Counted from the first letter of the stretch, positions 1 to 5,605 are shown. The stretch: 7,263 nucleotides of DNA from Dehalococcoidia bacterium (GCA_016844365.1 JAENIT010000194.1:1-7263), one strand, 5' to 3'. The notes: generated from the sequence alone by a model not told the origin. Numbers and translations are program-made.

Positions 1-1
1 T

Positions 2-127
2 ATTCTCGATAGGGAGAAGGTTAATATGGGGATTGCGATAGTAGTTCCAGTAACAAAAATCTTGGAAGTAATCAACCAGGAGAGTCTCGCAAAAGGGAGA
101 GACGATACGGTAAGGGAGCGCTCATAA
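2..127 (+). CDS. C-terminal end of an upstream protein (partial, possibly a trypsin-like protease)
   Basis: An open frame enters from the left edge and ends at TAA 125-127, directly followed by the nadC ATG at 128. The 41 visible residues include the run NMGIAIVVPVTKILEVIN and end in a charged tail (GRDDTVRERS). The pattern Gly-Ile-hydrophobic-Pro followed by an amphipathic KILEVIN-like helix resembles the end of S1-type (trypsin/HtrA-like) peptidase domains, where a GIGFAIP-like strand precedes the last helix. That family call rests on a short motif only and is tentative. An internal ATG at 26 is in the same frame, but the frame is open to the window edge, so this reads as a gene tail and not a separate small gene. 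The zero-base junction suggests it is co-transcribed with nadC. Confidence 0.5.
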   Translation: MLDREKVNMGIAIVVPVTKILEVINQESLAKGRDDTVRERS

Positions 128-1000
128 ATGACCTCTAACGCTCTGCCTGGCCTTGATTCATTGATCCAGCACATCGTCGACTCAGCCTTGGCCGAGGACC
201 TGGGCGTGGGCGACCCCACTACCGAGGCCCTCATACCAAAGGACTTGATAGGGCGAGCCCGGGTTCTGGTAAAAGCGCCCGGAGTAGTAGCTGGCCTCCC
301 GGTAGCAGCCCTGGTATTCCGCAGGGTCGATCCCAACATCAAAGTTACGTTCCTGATCGATGACGGGTCACATGTGGCCGATGGAGAGGTGGTGGCTCTG
401 ATTGAGGGCCCCCTGCGGGGGATTCTCCAGGCCGAACGGACGGCCCTTAACTTCCTTCAGCGGATGAGCGGCATCGCCACCGAGACGGCCAAATACGTGG
501 AGGCGGTAAAGGACTTGCCAGCGCACATACTCGACACCAGGAAGACGGCCCCTGGCCTTAGGCTTTTGGATAAGTATGCCGTAAGGATGGGTGGCGGCCA
601 CAACCACCGCCAGAACCTGGGCGACGGCATTCTGATAAAGGACAACCACCTGGCAGCCGGCGCGCTAGCTGGCAAAGGCGTCAAGGATGTCATCGCCGAA
701 GCTAGAGATAAGGCTCCCCACACCCTCAAGATCGAGGTCGAGGTGGAGACGGTGGAGCAGGCCCGAGAGGCCGCAGACGCCGGCGCCGACATTATACTCC
801 TCGATAACATGGGGCCGGAGGATATGCGTCAGTCGGTCGCGGCCATAGGCAACCGCGCTTTGTCTGAAGCCTCTGGGGGGATAACCCTGGACACAGTACG
901 GGCTGTGGCCGAAACAGGGGTCGACCTCATCTCCGTGGGCTCACTGACCCACTCGGTCCGGGCCCTGGACATCAGCCTCGATGTGGAAGTGGGTGAGTGA
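128..1000 (+). CDS. nadC: Nicotinate-nucleotide diphosphorylase (carboxylating), quinolinate phosphoribosyltransferase
   Basis: This cytosolic enzyme converts quinolinate and PRPP to nicotinate mononucleotide, CO2 and pyrophosphate in de novo NAD synthesis. The 290 residues match the usual 275-300. The N-terminal part (about 1-115) is the open-faced sandwich domain and ends in ERTALNFLQRMSGIAT (103-118). The barrel domain follows. Expected substrate-binding residues are visible: Arg104, Arg138 in DTRKTAPGLR (136-145), His160/Arg161 in GGGHNHR (155-161), Lys171 in KDNH (171-174), the acidic run IEVEVET (202-208), Asp226 in LLDN (224-227), EASGGI (247-252) and the phosphate-binding VGS (270-272). 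The ATG is chosen because AAGGGAG at 113-119 lies nine bases upstream and the previous gene stops immediately before it, which suggests translational coupling. No nadA or nadB is in the window. The gene is intact and the identification is secure. Confidence 0.97.
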   Translation: MTSNALPGLDSLIQHIVDSALAEDLGVGDPTTEALIPKDLIGRARVLVKAPGVVAGLPVAALVFRRVDPNIKVTFLIDDGSHVADGEVVALIEGPLRGILQAERTALNFLQRMSGIATETAKYVEAVKDLPAHILDTRKTAPGLRLLDKYAVRMGGGHNHRQNLGDGILIKDNHLAAGALAGKGVKDVIAEARDKAPHTLKIEVEVETVEQAREAADAGADIILLDNMGPEDMRQSVAAIGNRALSEASGGITLDTVRAVAETGVDLISVGSLTHSVRALDISLDVEVGE

Positions 1001-1006
1001 GGTCCA

Positions 1007-1026
1007 GGTTTTCCTTAGGGAGAACC
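1007..1026 (+). terminator. Hairpin between convergent nadC and dtd (possible terminator)
   Basis: GGTTTTCC (1007-1014) pairs with GGAGAACC (1019-1026) around the loop TTAG. In plus-strand RNA all eight pairs form, one of them a U-G wobble. On the minus strand that wobble becomes an A-C mismatch, so the hairpin suits the nadC transcript better. It begins six bases after the nadC stop. No U-tract follows (AGTAAGAGG), so it is not a canonical intrinsic terminator. It could be a 3'-end stabilising hairpin or act with Rho. Confidence 0.4.
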
Positions 1027-1058
1027 AGTAAGAGGACGAAGCTGACGACTGAAGATGT

Positions 1059-1502
1059 TTAAACAGCGCTATCCAGCATAAGGGTGACGGGGCCGTCGTT
1101 GTGGAGCGCCACCTGCATGTAGGCCCCGAACTGGCCTGTGGCCACTCTGAGACCAGTTTGGCTAAGCATATCTGTGAAACGGTCCACCAAGGGCCTGGCC
1201 ACTTCCGGGGGAGCGGCATCGGTGAAGCTGGGTCGCCGACCCCTGCGGGTATCGGCTAGAAGGGTGAACTGGCTTACGACCAAGAACTCGCCCCCTATAT
1301 CTTTGATCGACAGGTTAAATCGGCCTCCATCGTCGGAGAAGATGCGGAGATTGACCACCTTCTCAACCAGGGAAGCGGCCTCGGCTTCAGTGTCCCCCCG
1401 GGCCACCCCCAAAAAGACCAGGAGCCCCTGGCCTATACTGCCTACGGTCTCACCATCTACGCTAACCGACGCTTCTTTCACCCTCTGGATAAGCGCTTTC
1501 AT
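1059..1502 (-). CDS. dtd: D-aminoacyl-tRNA deacylase
   Basis: Dtd hydrolyses D-amino acids (and mischarged glycine) from tRNA as a homodimer in the cytosol, using RNA-based catalysis and a chiral-proofreading loop. The 147 residues match the usual 145-150. The diagnostic SQFTL (77-81) and the cross-subunit Gly-cisPro motif NDGPVT (135-140) are both present, together with the typical start [15 protein letters not shown] and the region [16 protein letters not shown] (85-100). The ATG has an AGAAAGG/AGAGG-type purine-rich leader just upstream. The gene converges on nadC with a 58-base gap. It lies downstream of the two zinc-ribbon genes on the same strand, separated from them by 142 bases containing a GC-rich hairpin, so it may be a separate transcript. 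The gene is intact. Confidence 0.96.
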   Translation of the reverse strand: MKALIQRVKEASVSVDGETVGSIGQGLLVFLGVARGDTEAEAASLVEKVVNLRIFSDDGGRFNLSIKDIGGEFLVVSQFTLLADTRRGRRPSFTDAAPPEVARPLVDRFTDMLSQTGLRVATGQFGAYMQVALHNDGPVTLMLDSAV

Positions 1503-1530
1503 GCCTCTTCACGCCTTTCTAAACAAACGC

Positions 1531-1552
1531 GCTCGCCCCTTGAAGGGCGAGC
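1531..1552. terminator. GC-rich perfect 8-bp hairpin between the zinc-ribbon genes and dtd
   Basis: GCTCGCCC (1531-1538) and GGGCGAGC (1545-1552) form a perfect stem around a six-base loop. On the minus strand, the direction of the flanking genes, the stem is followed after a few bases by the weak T-rich run GTTTGTTTAG and preceded by A-rich sequence. On the plus strand TTTTT follows eight bases after the stem. It therefore looks like a weak, possibly bidirectional, intrinsic terminator for the zinc-ribbon transcript. It ends only 28 bases before the dtd start, so it may instead lie in the dtd leader. The remaining intergenic bases (1553-1644) show no other clear feature. Confidence 0.45.
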
Positions 1553-1644
1553 TCAGCTGTTTTTGCCGTTTTTCAATTCGTAGCGTTAGGTGCCCTTAGC
1601 ACAACTCCCGAATCAGACAGGGTGTCCAATATAAAGAGCTGAGG

Positions 1645-1959
1645 CTATTCCTCCGATGGTGTGGCGGCCGATTCAGCAGCGGTGGCCTTAGCTGTGCTAC
1701 TATCTTCCTTCTTCTCTGCGGCCTCCCCCCCATCCTTTACGGTTTCGCCTTCGTCTCTCCGATCCTTGAATCCGCTATGGGAACTGCTGTGGTCCGTGGC
1801 ATAGAAGCCGCTCCCCTTGAATATTATACCCACGGCGTTGATACGTCGGCGGGCATCAGCCTTACATTTAGGACAAGGCATCACGGTTTCAGCGTCAAAG
1901 CCTTGCTTGAGTTCAAAGGTATGAAGGCACTGTGTGCATCGGTACTCGTAGATGGGCAA
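1645..1959 (-). CDS. FmdB-type zinc-ribbon protein with acidic/Ala-rich tail
   Basis: This small protein of the FmdB family (putative regulatory protein, Zn ribbon) begins PIYEYRC with two CxxC pairs, Cys8/Cys11 and Cys29/Cys32, expected to bind one zinc. The family motif KGSGFYATD follows at 48-56. After about residue 58 the sequence becomes hydrophilic and low in complexity, rich in Glu, Lys, Ala and Ser, to the end at 104. Such variable tails are common in the family. The start is TTG at 1957-1959, chosen because the family begins exactly at M-P-I-Y-E-Y and because GAGGTG (1967-1972) lies seven bases upstream. The biochemical role of FmdB proteins is poorly defined: the name comes from a proposed regulator of formamidase expression. 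It lies downstream of a second, shorter FmdB-like gene and a DtxR-type repressor gene, probably in one transcript. Confidence 0.88.
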   Translation of the reverse strand: MPIYEYRCTQCLHTFELKQGFDAETVMPCPKCKADARRRINAVGIIFKGSGFYATDHSSSHSGFKDRRDEGETVKDGGEAAEKKEDSSTAKATAAESAATPSEE

Positions 1960-1966
1960 TTTACCA

Positions 1967-1972
1967 CACCTC
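1967..1972 (-). promoter_or_regulatory. Ribosome binding site that fixes a TTG start
   Basis: GAGGTG on the minus strand matches the anti-Shine-Dalgarno sequence and lies seven bases before TTG (1957-1959). It supports TTG as the start codon of the first zinc-ribbon gene, where no ATG is available at the conserved family start. Confidence 0.7.
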
Positions 1973-2031
1973 GTTTCTGGAGCTAATTCTAGTACGCATA
2001 AGCGCTCCTGCTGTTCGCATGTTCCGCTATC

Positions 2032-2211
2032 TTACCACGTAGACCCGTATGTTTTAGCCATGGGGTCTTTAACTACTACACCCGGCGGCACGAAGAGCCC
2101 GGGGGCCTCCCCTTGGCATTGGGGACAAGAGGCACGAGGCTCCGAGTCAAAACTTTGCCTCAGCTCAAATCGATGGTTACATACACCGCACTGGTATACG
2201 TAGATCGGCAC
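2032..2211 (-). CDS. Short FmdB-like zinc-ribbon protein (59 aa, GTG start)
   Basis: Read from GTG 2209-2211 to TAA 2032-2034, this gene encodes 59 residues beginning PIYVYQCGVC. Cys8, Cys11, Cys29 and Cys32 fall at exactly the same positions as in the neighbouring FmdB protein, and FELRQSFDSE parallels FELKQGFDAE there. It is therefore a diverged tandem paralogue. It lacks the family's GSGFY motif and any tail, ending GVVVKDPMAKTYGSTW. The GTG start is supported by AAAGGGGGTG (2219-2228) seven bases upstream. An ATG at 2229-2231 is in another frame and is not the start. It starts 42 bases after the DtxR-like gene stop and ends 72 bases before the next zinc-ribbon start, which suggests one transcript. 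Its function is unknown: zinc binding is predicted, while a role in regulation or protein contact is only a guess. Confidence 0.8.
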   Translation of the reverse strand: MPIYVYQCGVCNHRFELRQSFDSEPRASCPQCQGEAPGLFVPPGVVVKDPMAKTYGSTW

Positions 2212-2218
2212 CTGAATA

Positions 2219-2228
2219 CACCCCCTTT
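2219..2228 (-). promoter_or_regulatory. Strong ribosome binding site that fixes a GTG start
   Basis: AAAGGGGGTG on the minus strand is close to the ideal AAGGAGGTG and lies seven bases before GTG 2209-2211. The spacing is the same as for the neighbouring TTG-started paralogue. Confidence 0.7.
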
Positions 2229-2253
2229 CATGGTAGTGAAGGTCCTCTAAGTT

Positions 2254-2819
2254 CTAACAAGACGATGGTTTCACATGGATTTTGGAGGCGGCCTCCAGAC
2301 CTAAGGATACCTGCGCTCCACCGTTCTGAACGATGATGGTCCCCGCCGAGGGAGACACATCTACTATCTTTAATGAAACTCCGGGCTTGACGCCGTGATT
2401 CCACAGGTATCGCAGCAACGCGACTTCAATCTCCACATGCTCCAGGATACGCTCAACAGTAACCTCGTCTCCCCGCTGAACCTTGTCCAGAGGGATGCCA
2501 ACGTAAAACGGGTTGTCCCAGTTGCCAGGAATAGGGTTGCCGTGAGGACAGGTTGCAGGGTCTCCCAGGGCGGTGGAAAGGCGACTCGGCGGCGCACCTG
2601 GATCTCGCCCCTCTCCCGTCCCTTTGGAGTAAGCTGCACCTCTTTACGGTCGTTCATCACCGCCAGGCCATGCCTCACTATCCTCTGGAGGGTCTCAGTA
2701 ACGGTGGGAGCAGAGACCCCTAGATACCCCGCCAAACGAGCACCGATCACCGTCTCGCCCTCCACCTCCATGACGTAGATGGCCTCCAGGTACTCCTCGT
2801 ACACATGGTTTGTGCTCAT
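2254..2819 (-). pseudogene. DtxR/MntR-family metal-dependent repressor, internally deleted and frameshifted
   Basis: Residues 1-78 from ATG 2819 form a DtxR-type winged helix-turn-helix: YEEYLEAIYVMEVEGE, a recognition helix around GVSAPTVTETLQRI, and a wing ending LTPKGRERGEIQVRRR. The frame then turns to unrelated sequence. The family continues in another frame from about 2586 with SRLSTALGDPATCPHGNPIP, then a long helix (EIEVALLRYLW) and the C-terminal SH3/FeoA-like domain, ending at TAG 2254-2256. Aligned from memory to Corynebacterium DtxR, about 35 residues are missing between the parts. These correspond to H79 through E113 and would hold H79, E83, H98, C102, E105 and H106, all metal ligands except the N-terminal one (Glu8/Glu9 here). 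Restoring the frame needs 3n+1 bases, and 103 would give a normal 222-residue protein. As written, the gene cannot make a metal-responsive repressor. AGGA precedes the ATG. The lesion could be a real deletion or an assembly gap. Confidence 0.85.
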
Positions 2820-2849
2820 TCAGCAGTCCTGTTTTAACAGATCTTTAAC

Positions 2850-2878
2850 TTGACAACATTTAGGCAGTATGTTACGAT
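2850..2878 (+). promoter_or_regulatory. Predicted sigma70-type promoter for the transporter operon
   Basis: TTGACA (2850-2855) and TACGAT (2873-2878) are separated by 17 bases. The -35 matches consensus perfectly and the -10 matches at four of six positions. Transcription would start near 2885, giving the phnD-like gene a leader of about 200 bases. The promoter begins only 31 bases upstream of the DtxR-like start codon, so it lies inside that gene's leader. A TTAGG (2860-2864) falls in the spacer. Confidence 0.6.
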
Positions 2879-2910
2879 TATCACAGGTTAGGGAGTACGA
2901 AACAGGCATA

Positions 2911-2924
2911 TTAGGTCGCCCTAA
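2911..2924. promoter_or_regulatory. Candidate DtxR-type operator, TTAGG-N4-CCTAA palindrome
   Basis: TTAGGTCGCCCTAA is a perfect inverted repeat of five-base arms around four bases. It resembles the TTAGG/CCTAA half-sites known for DtxR and IdeR operators, although the spacing differs from the classic 19-bp box. It lies between the predicted start points of the two facing promoters, near +26 of the rightward one and inside the first bases of the leftward one. Further TTAGG copies lie at 2860-2864 and 2888-2892. A wider imperfect repeat, TAGGGAG (2889-2895) and CTCCCTA (2933-2939), surrounds it. Confidence 0.5.
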
Positions 2925-2944
2925 ATAGACCCCTCCCTAGACCT

Positions 2945-2973
2945 ATTATACTAACCACCACGATAACTGTAAA
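2945..2973 (-). promoter_or_regulatory. Predicted sigma70-type promoter for the DtxR-like and zinc-ribbon genes
   Basis: On the minus strand TTTACA (2968-2973) and a perfect TATAAT (2945-2950) are 17 bases apart. Transcription would start near 2938 and run leftward over the palindrome and the rightward promoter, reaching the DtxR-like ATG at 2819 after about 120 bases. The two promoters thus face each other although the genes are divergent. Confidence 0.6.
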
Positions 2974-3075
2974 GGTGGAGACTCTCAAGACTGCCCATGA
3001 CAGGGACGCTAACGTGGCAAAACTTAGCCGGCGAGTTATCCTACCAATCTAGCGGTCTAGTAAGTAATACCCAAC

Positions 3076-3081
3076 AAGGAG
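3076..3081 (+). promoter_or_regulatory. Ribosome binding site of the phnD-like gene
   Basis: AAGGAG lies six bases before ATG 3088 and fixes that start. The stretch from about 2974 to 3075 shows no further clear promoter or conserved structure. Confidence 0.7.
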
Positions 3082-3087
3082 AACGCA

Positions 3088-4026
3088 ATGCGTATTCTGC
3101 CGCTTACTATATTAGCCATAGCGCTGCTAGCCTGCACTTCAGCAGCCACCCCATCTGACACAGCGCCCCAAGCCAAACCGGAAAAACTGGTCGTTGCCGT
3201 CCAACCCACCGGCACGCCGGAGCAACTGGCTTCCGACGCCAAGGAGATCGAAACCTTCCTGGAGGCCAGGATAGGTAGTGAGGTTGATGTTGTCTTCCCC
3301 ACCACCTATGCCGGGGTGATAGAAGCCCTACGCTTCGGGCACGCCCAGGCGGCCTTTATGAGCGCCTGGCCCGCCGCCCTGGCCCAGAAGCACGCCGGGG
3401 CCGAGGTTGTCCTAGCCGAAGTGCGGGATGTGGTCATAGATGGCAAGAAGACCGAGGCCCCCTACTATTTCTCATACTGGGTGGTGAAAAAGGATAGCCC
3501 CATCCAGAGCCTCCAGGAGCTAAAGGGCAAGCAGGTCAGCTTCCCAAGCCCTCTTTCGACCTCCGGATATGTGGGACCCATGGCCCGACTGGTAGAGCTG
3601 GGTATGCTAACGCCTGGGGGTAAAGAGGCAGACCCTAAGCAGTTCTTTGGACAGGTATTCTTCTCCGGGGGCTACGCACAGAGCTGGGAGGCCCTTAAAA
3701 ATGGACAGGTCGATGCCACCATCATCGCCGGCGACGTGCCCGAGAAGCTCTATCGAGAGGTGCTAGACAATACACGGGTTATAGAGCAGCAGGGACCTCT
3801 ACCATCCCACTCCGTGGTCTTCAGCAAAGACCTGAAAGAGCCAACACGCTCTAAGCTGAAAGCAGCCCTATTAGAGATGGGCAATCCGGAGAATAGGCCA
3901 CTAATGCGAAAGTTCATCTCCGGGATTTTCGTTAGCTTCAAGGAGACAACCACACAGGAGCACCTGGGTTCCCTTAGTAGGTTCCTTCAGATGACCGAGC
4001 TTCAGTTTGTGGAGCGGCTTAAGTGA
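3088..4026 (+). CDS. phnD: PhnD-like substrate-binding lipoprotein of a phosphonate/phosphite/phosphate ABC transporter
   Basis: This is the extracytoplasmic binding protein of an importer, 312 residues, the usual size for PhnD/PtxB-type proteins. A short signal peptide ends in the lipobox LLAC (13-16), with Cys16 the likely lipidated residue, followed by a Ser/Thr/Ala/Pro-rich linker to about 32. The mature part starts KLVVAVQPTGTPEQL. Family features are the TTYAGVIEALRFGHAQAAFM region (72-91), the oxyanion-binding STSG in PLSTSGYVGP (155-164), and SGGYAQSWEALKNGQVDA (193-210). In the last motif the family usually has SGxH, but here Tyr196 replaces the His that in E. coli PhnD contacts the phosphonate, so the ligand may differ. 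It is followed by ATPase and permease genes. No phosphonate lyase or phosphite dehydrogenase gene is visible, so the substrate is inferred from the family only. A divergent metalloregulator-type gene leaves open a metal-linked substrate or signal. Confidence 0.88.
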   Translation: MRILPLTILAIALLACTSAATPSDTAPQAKPEKLVVAVQPTGTPEQLASDAKEIETFLEARIGSEVDVVFPTTYAGVIEALRFGHAQAAFMSAWPAALAQKHAGAEVVLAEVRDVVIDGKKTEAPYYFSYWVVKKDSPIQSLQELKGKQVSFPSPLSTSGYVGPMARLVELGMLTPGGKEADPKQFFGQVFFSGGYAQSWEALKNGQVDATIIAGDVPEKLYREVLDNTRVIEQQGPLPSHSVVFSKDLKEPTRSKLKAALLEMGNPENRPLMRKFISGIFVSFKETTTQEHLGSLSRFLQMTELQFVERLK

Positions 4027-4059
4027 TAGTCCCCTTCTCCCCAACTACCCGCTAGTTTT

Positions 4060-4836
4060 ATGGTTAGTATGACAAGTTTGGAAAGTCCATCCCTCGCGGG
4101 GGACTCCAGCCAGGCGGCTGAAGTCAAGGACTTGTGGTTCGCCTACAGTGGCTCCAACCACATCATTAAGGGCGTGACACTTTCCATGGAGCAGGGGCTC
4201 ATCACCACAATCCTGGGGGCCAGCGGGAGCGGAAAGACCACACTTCTCAAGCTCATCAAGGGGATTCTGAGACCCCAGCGAGGGTCTGTTCGCGTCCTGG
4301 GAGCGGACATATCCGCCTCAGGAATGAAGAAGGATCTCAACCGCCAGGTAGCCTACATCCCCCAACAGCTAGGGCTTGTCCGGAGCCTGACCGTCATGGA
4401 GAGCGCTCTCACCGGGGCATTAGGTAGATCCAGCACCCTCGCCTCCCTTGTTAGCAGTTTCCCCAGGGACATTGTCGACGAGGCGGAAGAGGTCCTGAAT
4501 GACCTGGGCATAGGACACAAAAGCCACGAAAAGGTCTTCAACCTGAGCGGCGGAGAGCGCCAGCGAGTAGCCATCGCTAGGGCCCTGATGCAAAGGCCCA
4601 AGCTCCTGCTCGCAGACGAGTTTGTCTCCCAGTTAGACCCAGTAACCAGCCGGGACATTATGAACAGCGTCAAGGGGATAGTGGATAAGGGCGTTACAGT
4701 AGTTATGACCACCCACGAGCTAGACATCGTTTCACAATACGGGGACGCGGTAGTCGTTCTGCGGGGGGGTGAAAAGGCGCTGGAGTGCCTTGGGTCTGAG
4801 ATGAACCTGGAGATGCTGAGCAAGGTGCTGAAATGA
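4060..4836 (+). CDS. phnC: PhnC-like ABC transporter ATP-binding protein
   Basis: This cytoplasmic ATPase energises the importer. The 258 residues contain a Walker A GASGSGKTT (53-61), Q-loop Gln102/103, signature LSGGERQRVAIARAL (162-176), Walker B LLLADE with catalytic Glu187, and the H-loop His219 in TTHELD. The D-loop region reads DEFVSQLDP, with Phe188 where this family usually has Pro. This is unusual but outside the catalytic residues. The ATG at 4060 follows phnD by 33 bases and has no strong Shine-Dalgarno sequence. An in-frame ATG at 4069 is an equally possible start, because the first 20 residues are not conserved. The stop overlaps the next gene's start (ATGA, 4833-4836), so the permease is probably translationally coupled. 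The type is assigned from the adjacent PhnD- and PhnE-like genes. Confidence 0.9.
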   Translation: MVSMTSLESPSLAGDSSQAAEVKDLWFAYSGSNHIIKGVTLSMEQGLITTILGASGSGKTTLLKLIKGILRPQRGSVRVLGADISASGMKKDLNRQVAYIPQQLGLVRSLTVMESALTGALGRSSTLASLVSSFPRDIVDEAEEVLNDLGIGHKSHEKVFNLSGGERQRVAIARALMQRPKLLLADEFVSQLDPVTSRDIMNSVKGIVDKGVTVVMTTHELDIVSQYGDAVVVLRGGEKALECLGSEMNLEMLSKVLK

Positions 4837-5605
4837 TACGGGCATTCTCTGGATTTAAGGGCCTCTTCATTCTCCTGACAGCAGCATGGTTGCTCTCCCT
4901 GGGAAACGTGGGGCTGTTGGACCCTCTACGTCTAGGCCGCGGCGCGGTCAACATAGGAAGTTTCGTCACCTCCCTGTTCCCTCCCAACACAGCCGTCATC
5001 CCCACCGTAGCCCTCGCCATGGTAGAAACGGTGGAAATCGCTTTCGCTGGCACCATCTTAGGGTTTCTCTAGCCCTTCCCTTAGCTTTGCTGGCAAGCCG
5101 AAACCTGTTCGGTCCCGTAACATCAGGAGGAGTAAGGCTCCTACTGGCCGTCGTGCGAACCATCCCGTCACTGTTATGGGCAATCATCTTTGTGGTGGCC
5201 TTCGGTCTCGGCCCCGGAGCCGGCACTATGGCCATCGCTGTGTACTCTCTTGGCTACCTGGGAAAACTGTACTACGAGATCTTCGAGGGGGTTGACTACG
5301 AGGTGCTGGAGGCAGTCCGCAGCGTGGGTTGCAACAATTTGCAGCTTATGCGATACGCCGTCATCCCAGAAGCCGCCAACGGGATTCTAGCTCAACTGAT
5401 CTTTATGTTCGAGTACAACGTGAGGGCTTCCACAATAATGGGTTTCGTGGGAGCGGGGGGCGTCGGCTTCTATCTAATAGGTTACGTGCAGCTTCTCCAA
5501 TATAATAATCTCATGACAGCCCTGCTCCTCACCCTGGTTGTGGTGCTGGCCATCGACAACCTCAGTCTTAGATTGAGAAGCCGCTTTGCCCTAACGGCGG
5601 TTTAG
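4833..5605 (+). pseudogene. phnE: PhnE-like ABC transporter permease, interrupted by a one-base frameshift
   Basis: From ATG 4833, which overlaps the phnC stop, the first frame encodes a membrane segment (about 8-28) and the family-like run VETVEIAFAGTILG, then stops at TAG 5070-5072. The homologous continuation is in the -1 frame: SLALPLALLASRNLFGPV, further hydrophobic segments, the permease EAA loop (LEAVRSVG followed by about ten residues and VIPEA, about 5300-5370) and a C-terminal hydrophobic stretch ending at TAG 5603-5605. Adding one base in the G/T runs near 5061-5069 joins the parts into a 257-residue protein, the usual PhnE length, with GTILG-F/V-SLALPLALLASRN reading correctly across the joint. 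The codons around the joint do not form an in-phase slippery heptamer, so programmed frameshifting is unlikely. It may be a real inactivating mutation or a homopolymer sequencing error. Confidence 0.85.

Noticed and set aside
1138..1599. Plus-strand open frame opposite dtd
   Set aside because: It is a shadow of dtd. Its Arg/Ser-rich translation and the lack of a ribosome binding site argue against it being real.
1952..2203. Plus-strand open frame across the intergenic gap and the short zinc-ribbon gene
   Set aside because: The minus strand here encodes a convincing four-Cys zinc ribbon with a strong ribosome binding site, and the plus-strand product has no recognisable features.
2997..3160. 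Open frame starting at ATG 2997 in the phnD leader and running out of frame into phnD
   Set aside because: It has no ribosome binding site and no recognisable protein features, and most of it overlaps the strongly supported phnD start in another frame.
5058..5072. Programmed -1 frameshifting in the permease gene at GGGTTTC
   Set aside because: The heptamer G-GGT-TTC has a slippery form but is not in phase with the zero frame (codons GGG TTT CTC), and PhnE is not known to use recoding. A lost base is simpler.
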